From: Morinoia aosen
Taxonomy: Eukaryota; Arthropoda; Malacostraca; Amphipoda; Talitridae
Length of the DNA: 64,000 nt
Assembly (NCBI GenBank): GCA_030386875.1
Contig: CM059556.1
Span: forward strand, 35,938,964 to 36,002,963
Reading direction: 5' to 3'
The position numbers and the translations under genes were made by a program. Of the stretch, positions 58,121 to 64,000 are shown in pieces; the first letter of the stretch is position 1; each line of letters opens with the position of its first letter. The notes below the pieces were generated by a model, which was not told the DNA's origin, ran no database searches, and saw only the letters and a program-made list of their open reading frames with translations.

Positions 58121-58754
58121 TGTGTTGTACAGATAGTTATTGTGTGGCATTGTTGTTGGATGTGTTAGACGGTTATTGTGTGGCATTGTTGTTGGATGTG
58201 TTAGACGGTTATTGTGTGGCATTGATGTTGGATGTGTTGTTGTCCAGACGGTTATTGTGTGGCATTGATGTTGGATGTGTTGTCCAGACGGTCATTGTGT
58301 GGCATTGATTTTGGATGTGTTACTCAGACGGTGATTGTGTGGCGTTGTTGTTGGATGTGTTGGACGGTTATTGTGTGGCATTGATGTTGGATGTGTTGTA
58401 CAGACGGTTATTGTGTGGCATTGTTGTTGGATGTGTTGTCCACACGGTTATTGTGTGGCATTGATGTTGGATGTGTCACTCAAACGGTGATTGAGTGGCG
58501 TTGTTGTAGGATGTGTTGGACGGTTATTGTGTGGCATTGATGTTGGATGTGTTACTCAGACGGTTATTGTGTGGCATTGATGTTTGATGTGTTACTCAGA
58601 CGGTTATTGTGTGGCATTTATGTTGGATGTGTTACTCAGACGGTTATTGTGTGGCATTGATGTTGGATGTGTTACTCAGACGGTTATTGTGTGAGTGATG
58701 GCATTGATGTTGGATATGTTGTCCAGACTGTTATTGTGAGTGGTGACATTGATG
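58121..58754. repeat. 40-bp minisatellite with length variants
   Basis: The unit contains GGTTATTGTGTGGCATTGAT, then GTTGGATGTGTTACTCAGAC. Copies end in TTACTCAGAC, TTGTCCAGAC, TTGTACAGAC or lack part of this tail, giving unit lengths from about 30 to 43. About 17 copies. Confidence 0.95.
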
Positions 58755-59535
58755 CCATGAAAGTTATTGAAATGGATTGAATGTTATGGTAAGAATTCAA
58801 AATGGAAATACTCGTAGAGAATAAAAAAGGAAAATTTTTCATTAATATTTTAAATTTGACAGAAAGATTTTATTGTTACGAGGCATCAAATTCGAACATT
58901 GTTTGTCTCCCGTTCGTGAGTTGCCATCATTCACTGCAGAGGTTGTTTGGTAACAAAGTGAATGGTTGCGTTGTACTTTGAAAGCTTGTTAATTTTGATC
59001 ATCAGAACTTAATTGAAGTTGTTTTAAGAATTGGATAAAGTAATTATTTCTAGTAAATTGAAAAAAAAAATAGAAAAGCACAAGCCAATAAATGGAAAAT
59101 AACAATTTCTAGTTGATCAAAACCCTGAATATAACATAAAAAGATAATTGAAAAATAATTATTTCCGGTTGATCCAATTTCTTATGGGTGAACTCGATAC
59201 AATATTTGGAATTGCTATATTGTTACAAAGGTATATCATCTTTTTGACGCATATGCACCAGTGAAACACGCCTGTTAGCCCACACATAATCTACGCTGAC
59301 AAAATTGACGTAAATGTCGTCCATTGGATGGTGATGTCACTATCCAATTATAGTTTTGACTAATAGTTCCATTACTGTTTAAATAACTTTTTTAAATTGT
59401 GTTGAAGGTTAATCTGCACTTCAAAGAAACGCTATCCTGCAAAAACGATGAAGCAACAGGAAGTTACTGTCTGTGCTTCGATTAAAATGGCAAAATTTTT
59501 ATTTGTTTACGTACACACAAAATTTTTATTCATGA
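58755..59535. other. Unique AT-rich sequence, no gene seen
   Basis: No frame over 60 codons. TAATTATTTC.GTTGATC recurs twice near 59040 and 59160. Confidence 0.4.
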
Positions 59536-59690
59536 TTCATACACAGTAATTTTATCCATTGTAGTTGATCTTTGGTCAACATTAAGTTTATCGATTTTAT
59601 TTGTTCTTTTATTCACGTTAATTAGACCTATTTTATTTGTTGTTTGATTCAAGTTAATTTTATCCTTTTTATTTGTTTAGACAATTTCCT
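59536..59690. repeat. Degenerate T-rich repeat of about 36 bp
   Basis: ATTTTATTTGTT, ATTCAAGTTAATTTTATC and variants repeat about four times. Confidence 0.7.
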
Positions 59691-60123
59691 TGTGTTGAGT
59701 CACACGCTTCCTCTTTCTTCGAGAGCTGCAATGTAACTAAAAAACGTGGCTTTGACATGACAGAAATCGCTAATGCTGTCTAAGAACACCAGCAAAAGTA
59801 GCAAGATCTTTTCCAGAAGTTCCATGCGATTGAATGGAAGAAATTTAGACTCTCTGCTAAAGTTCTTGGTTCAGTAAACGTTTGATCATTTCAAGCAACA
59901 CGAATACATTCATTTTATTTATCACAGGGATATACTTTGTTTAAAGTAAGATGTAAGAATATCTTACTATTTTACTGACAACAGTATCAGCATTATGGGT
60001 TAGATATGCTACAAGGCTTCTGTAGCAATCTATCAGGATATAAACCTATTCTGCCGCAAACTATGGAAAATTTTAAGATTTATTGAGACTGTCACTATCT
60101 GATATACTTAGAGTGACATATTT
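59691..60123. other. Unique sequence, no gene seen
   Basis: No open frame of note or repeat recognised. Confidence 0.4.
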
Positions 60124-60320
60124 TCGTTATACTTCGAAACTTCTGCGGTAAATGACCATGGTCGGACATTTCGAAGTATAACGAAGTCATATCACTTTCA
60201 TTATATCACATACAGCAACATGACTTCGGTATACTTCGAAATGTCTGCCATAAATGTTTACTACAGACATTTCAAAGTATAACGTCTGTGTTATGGTATG
60301 ATATCACTGTCATCACACCA
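60124..60320. repeat. Two tandem hairpin units of about 105 bp
   Basis: Each unit opens with an inverted repeat: TCGTTATACTTCGAAA..TTCGAAGTATAACGA at 60124-60184, and GGTATACTTCGAAATGTCTG..CAGACATTTCAAAGTATAACG at about 60229-60285. A shared tail with ATATCAC, TCAT and CACATAC/CACCATAC follows. The duplicated foldback structure may derive from a small MITE. Confidence 0.8.
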
Positions 60321-60648
60321 TACCCAGCGACAACCACAACATATAGTACATATATTTTTCGTTTGAAATGATTACATTCAAATTAAGCAATCCCTACCGC
60401 GATGGTTTCCTAGTGTAGCATCGATACAATCGAGACGATGACTTGCGCGCAATCGTTGCGCTGAATGGCCGTCTCCGGCACAGGAGGGATGCCAATTACC
60501 GGCTCTGATTGCCTGCATTCGGCTTCTCACGGCGCCAACACGGACTTCATGTCTCGAAGCAAATAATTTTGGCAGACTGAATGCTCGCAGTGGACGTTTT
60601 GCGGTGATGTTGATGGTGAATTGACTAAATGGGCGGCTATGGGAATAT
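60321..60648. other. GC-richer island, no gene supported
   Basis: 60400-60610 is markedly richer in G+C and CpG than its surroundings. A minus-strand frame of 110 codons (60378-60710) spans it but shows no domain and a composition typical of random GC-rich DNA. It could be part of an unrecognised exon or an old GC-rich element. Confidence 0.35.
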
Positions 60649-61190
60649 GTGTGGTGACAATGAGGCTCGATAGAGTACACAGGCAAGGACGTGTCTGTGT
60701 GTGGTATCATTAATGTGTGTGTGTGAGTGCGGTGCCATTAATGTTAGAGAAGGGACACAGACATTTGTGTAGTAATATTGATGCAAGGTAAAGTACACAG
60801 GCAGTTCTGTGTGTGTGGGTGCGTGTGCGTGTGGTCATTAATGTTAGATATGGGACATGGACATTTTATTGTGCGGTGACCTTGATGCTAGGTGAAGTAC
60901 ACAGGTTTGTTAGCGAGTGTTTGTGTTATAAATGTTAAATTAGAGGAATAAACAGGTATTAGTGTGCGGTGACCTTGATGCTAGGTGAAGTACACAGGTT
61001 TGTTAGCGAGTGTTTGTGTTATAAATGTTAAATTAGAGGAATAAACAGGTATTAGTGTGCGGTGACTTTGATGCTAGGTGAAGTACACAGGTTTGTTAGC
61101 GAGTGTTTGTGTTATAAATGTTAAATTAGAGGAATAAACAGGTATTAGTGTGCGGTGACATTGAAGTCAGGTAGATTACACACACATAAA
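60649..61190. repeat. 93-bp minisatellite, 3 near-perfect plus diverged copies
   Basis: TGTGCGGTGACCTTGATGCT recurs at 60870, 60963, 61056 and 61149, exactly 93 bp apart, with almost no differences among the first three. To the left, units of about 105-115 bp are diverged and contain (TG)n stretches. Confidence 0.95.
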
Positions 61191-61664
61191 TGCGTGAATT
61201 CAACGTGCAGCATCGATGTCCCCCCGAGCATAAAAAATGTTTGGGTAATCCCCAAAATTTGTCGTTCCCTAATTCATTAAGTAATTACAGCTTCGCTCTT
61301 TAAACAATTTGACAACTTCTGAATCACTAGTGAAATGACGGCGTTTTATAGCTTAAGGCTTCAGAATAGTTTGTCTGTTCTTCTTCCACATCCTCTTATT
61401 TTTAGTTTTATCCAAAAATTGGTATCAATTTCTACCGATGTAGAGAATTGCAATTAAAGGAAACAAAAACTGTCATTGTGTAGCTCTCAGGTGTTCAATT
61501 TATATAGCAAGAATAGAGATGGACTGACCAAGCAAACAAGCAAACGCGCGACAAATTGCGTATGGTTATGAAATAAAATATTCATGATACTTAGGTTAAG
61601 AATAAGATTCCTTAAGAGGTGTTCTCGGTCGCTTTAATTAACATTTCTTACCAGCACATTCATA
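61191..61664. other. Unique sequence, no gene seen
   Basis: Spacer before MITE copy 2. Confidence 0.4.
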
Positions 61665-61772
61665 CCCAGTCTATCTTTTTCGCTGCCTGCATGCACGTTT
61701 TTCACCGCCCAAGTAATAAAATCGCTTAGGCGGCGATAAACATGCATGCTCCGGTGAAAAAGTTAGACTGGG
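61665..61772. mobile_element. Palindromic MITE, copy 2 (108 bp)
   Basis: Ends CCCAGTCTATCTTTTTCGC and (reverse strand) CCCAGTCTAACTTTTTCACC. The middle retains AAATCGCTTAGGCGGCGA, as in the copy at 5055. TA lies directly outside both ends (61663-61664 and 61773-61774), a possible TA target duplication, but copy 1 does not show it. Confidence 0.85.
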
Positions 61773-61979
61773 TATCGAGAACCGAGTCCATCAACAGTTT
61801 TCGTTCCCATGCAAAACAATGCAGTCCTGGTTTCCCTTTGGTGGAATCTTGTCGAGAATTGAACATTAATTACGCATTCATTGATCAGTCTACTGTATTT
61901 CATTTCCATAAATGGCTTGAAGGAAACGTAGTATCATAAACCTTATGGAAAATCTCTTTGTATTTCAGATCGTTTTTAA

Positions 61980-62200
61980 TGGTATTAATAATAATTTAGA
62001 GGTTCGGATAATAATTTATTGGTACCGATAATAATTTGAAACTACCGATAATAGTTTGAAACTACCGATAATAATTTGAAACTACCGATAATAATTTAAA
62101 TTCTCGGATAATGACTGAAAGGCATGGATAATAATTTAAAGGCACAGATAATAATTTGAAGACACGGCTAATAACTTAAAAGTACGGATAGTAATTTATG
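61980..62200. repeat. 20-bp minisatellite, about 11 copies
   Basis: Units of GATAATAATTTGAAACTACC, with TTCTCG, GGCACA and GTACG variants at the end. Confidence 0.92.
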
Positions 62201-62427
62201 AGTCTTTTTTGCAAAATTTTCAACAATCGATGGATCTTCAATTTCTCATAGTACTCATCATCCATCTCTTGTATCATCATGTATAAATAGTCAGTATTAT
62301 CTGGTGATTATTCAAATTTATTGCCGTTGTAATTTCACTATTCACTGAAAAAAATACAATTTGGGGAAGATTCAAAACAACAAATGGAGAACGATCGCGC
62401 ACACAGGGTGACGCTTCTACTTTGAGA

Positions 62428-63060
62428 GTTACTGAAGCTAAGCCTAGCTGAAGCCAGGACTTGATGCTAGCTGAAGTCAGGAGTTGATTCTAGCTGAAGC
62501 TAGAAGTTGCCGCTTGGCCTAGCTGAAGTCATAGGTTACCGCTAAGCTTAGCTGAAGCCAGAAGTTGCAGCCAGGCCTAGCTGAAGTCAGACGTTTCCGC
62601 TAGACCTAGATGAAGCCAGAAGTTACCGCTAGGCCTAGCTGAAGTCAAAAGTTGCCGATAGGCCTAGCTGAAGTCAAAAGTTGCCGATAGGTCTAGCTAA
62701 AGTCAGAAGTTACTGTTAGGTCAAACTGAAGTCAGAAGCTGTCGCTAGGCCTAGCTGAAGTCAGAAGTTGCTGCTAGGCCTAGCTGAAGCCAGAAGTTGC
62801 TGATAGGCCTAGCTAAAGCCAGAAGTTACTGTTAGGCCAAGCTGAAGTCAGAAGTTGCCGCTAGGCCTAGCTGAAGCCAGAATTTGCTGCTAGGCCTAGC
62901 TGAAGCCAGAAGTTGAAGCTATGCCTAGATCAAGTCAGAAGTTGCCGCTAGGCCTAGCTGAAGACACAAGTTGCCGCTAGGCCTAGCTGAAGCCAGAAGT
63001 TGCTGCTAGGCCTAGCTTAAGTCAAACATTTCTGACAGGCCTATATAAATCCAGATCCAG
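62428..63060. repeat. 29-bp minisatellite, about 22 copies, palindrome in each unit
   Basis: The unit is GCTAGGCCTAGCTGAAGTCA plus GAAGTTGCC. Most units contain the perfect 12-bp palindrome GCTAGGCCTAGC. Variation is mainly GTC/GCC and CCGCT/CTGCT/CCGAT. Confidence 0.95.
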
Positions 63061-63607
63061 CTAATGGAAAGCCCAGTTAAAGCCAGCCCTAGGTTTATCT
63101 CCTGCTATCTTCACCTGAACATATTGGATGCTATTGGAGCCAGTACCGCCCAATATTATAGATTATCGAAACCAGATTTGCAAGAGCATCTCGATATTCA
63201 GCATGCAGTGCGGCTGTATTCTCTTTGAGTTAAGGAGTTAAGATCAGATGTTAATCACAACTTGATGGTCCCATAATGAAGTTTTATTAATAATTGAATG
63301 GCAACATATCTAATTATGTTACCGAATATCAAATTAGAAAAAGGGCACAAAAACGTTCAAGATGTCCTTTTATGGAGAGAAAGTAAAACTTTTATAATGG
63401 GCAATTACCTCCTCCAAATTGTGTCATCAGCGGCTACCAAAAAATGCAAATATTTTGTGGGCCTATGGTAAAGCATGAAAAATTACAACTGAACAATTCT
63501 TTTCTTTTCTTGCTCAAATTTCCATTGACGTGGTTACCTTAATCTTCTGAAATAATAGCTGTATTAATCCCCTTTTAACAGTACACAGTTGATGCTTGGT
63601 TGGTTGG
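63061..63607. other. Unique sequence, no gene seen
   Basis: Only short frames. Confidence 0.4.
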
Positions 63608-63775
63608 TTGGTGTTAGATAAAGTATAACGTAGACCAGAGTTAATTTTCAAGTGTTTCATTCGTAAAGGGTTACATAGACAAGCATTAATTTCTCAAATG
63701 TTACTTAGATATTGTATCACATAAAGTGTTACGTAAATGAGTGTAAATTTTACAAGTGTTCAAAAGATAAAGATG
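63608..63775. repeat. Degenerate repeat of about 58 bp, 3 copies
   Basis: AAGTGTTAC, GTAGACCAGAGTTAATTTTC and related blocks recur in order. A short (GGTT)n lies just before at 63597-63612. Confidence 0.6.
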
Positions 63776-64000
63776 TTGTGATTTGGAAATGGTATGGTCG
63801 AATGAGACTAAGAAATTAATGGACCTGAATTCATTAGAAAATTCACAGAGAACATTGAAGTAAAATTTGATGATTAAATTCAAATCTAATCGTAAACAAT
63901 TGGGAAATTTCTGCAAAAAGGAATGGACAAAATGGATGGTTGTGGTAGGCATTAAGCTTTTGATGAAATATAATAAATGACTGCCACAAGTGTTGCCTCT

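Noticed and set aside
60378-60710. 110-codon minus-strand frame in a GC-rich patch
   Set aside because: GC-rich DNA has few stops by chance. The residues look random and no family is recognised.
61663-61774. Assignment of the palindromic MITE to Tc1/mariner from TA flanks
   Set aside because: Only one of three copies has TA on both sides. The copy at 5055 has GA and AA, so the target duplication is unresolved.

Overview
This is a repeat-dominated, AT-rich stretch of a eukaryotic, most likely invertebrate, genome. No host protein-coding gene can be supported. The evidence for an animal genome is a Penelope-like retroelement with a GIY-YIG endonuclease, a Mag-lineage Ty3/Gypsy LTR element, short palindromic DNA transposons, (TA)n microsatellites and very long minisatellites. 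An arthropod is my best guess, but nothing fixes the taxon. There is no bacterial-style gene packing and no CRISPR, rRNA or intact tRNA gene that I can see. Almost every long open frame is a by-product of a tandem repeat. | Layout. 1-2 kb: a 42-bp array, a nested 20-bp array and a degenerate array. 2.8-8.5 kb: dispersed repeats, a 37-bp array, a TA microsatellite, a small palindromic MITE and a 51-bp array. 8.8-11.1 kb: a long 40-bp array with higher-order structure, then a 46-bp array. 13.0-14.9 kb: a possible promoter with a low-complexity frame over a 24-bp repeat, then a 2-copy duplication. 18.3-20.2 kb: a duplicated 25-codon unit, a 5'-truncated Penelope-like element with a hammerhead-like hairpin, a TA tract and a strong G-quadruplex motif. 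20.6-21.9 kb: a 26-bp array that becomes a 52-bp dimer array. 22.6-33.5 kb: further MITEs and dispersed repeats between minor arrays. 34.7-48 kb: mostly sparse non-coding DNA with degenerate arrays and a mariner-type MITE. 49.2-51.3 kb: a very homogeneous 32-bp array of about 65 copies. 53.8-55.1 kb: a 49-bp array that abuts a 2.2-kb broken LTR retrotransposon (55.1-57.4 kb). 58.1-64 kb: 40-, 93-, 20- and 29-bp arrays, tandem hairpins and a second copy of the palindromic MITE. | Overall, roughly a quarter of the window (about 16 kb by my hand tally) is minisatellite. There are more than thirty arrays with mutually unrelated units, mostly 20-50 bp long. Several show higher-order periods, degenerate edges around homogenised centres, or a switch of unit length, as expected of unequal exchange or gene conversion. 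The mobile elements are small, non-autonomous or broken. All boundaries were read by eye and are approximate unless exact repeats or target duplications fix them.
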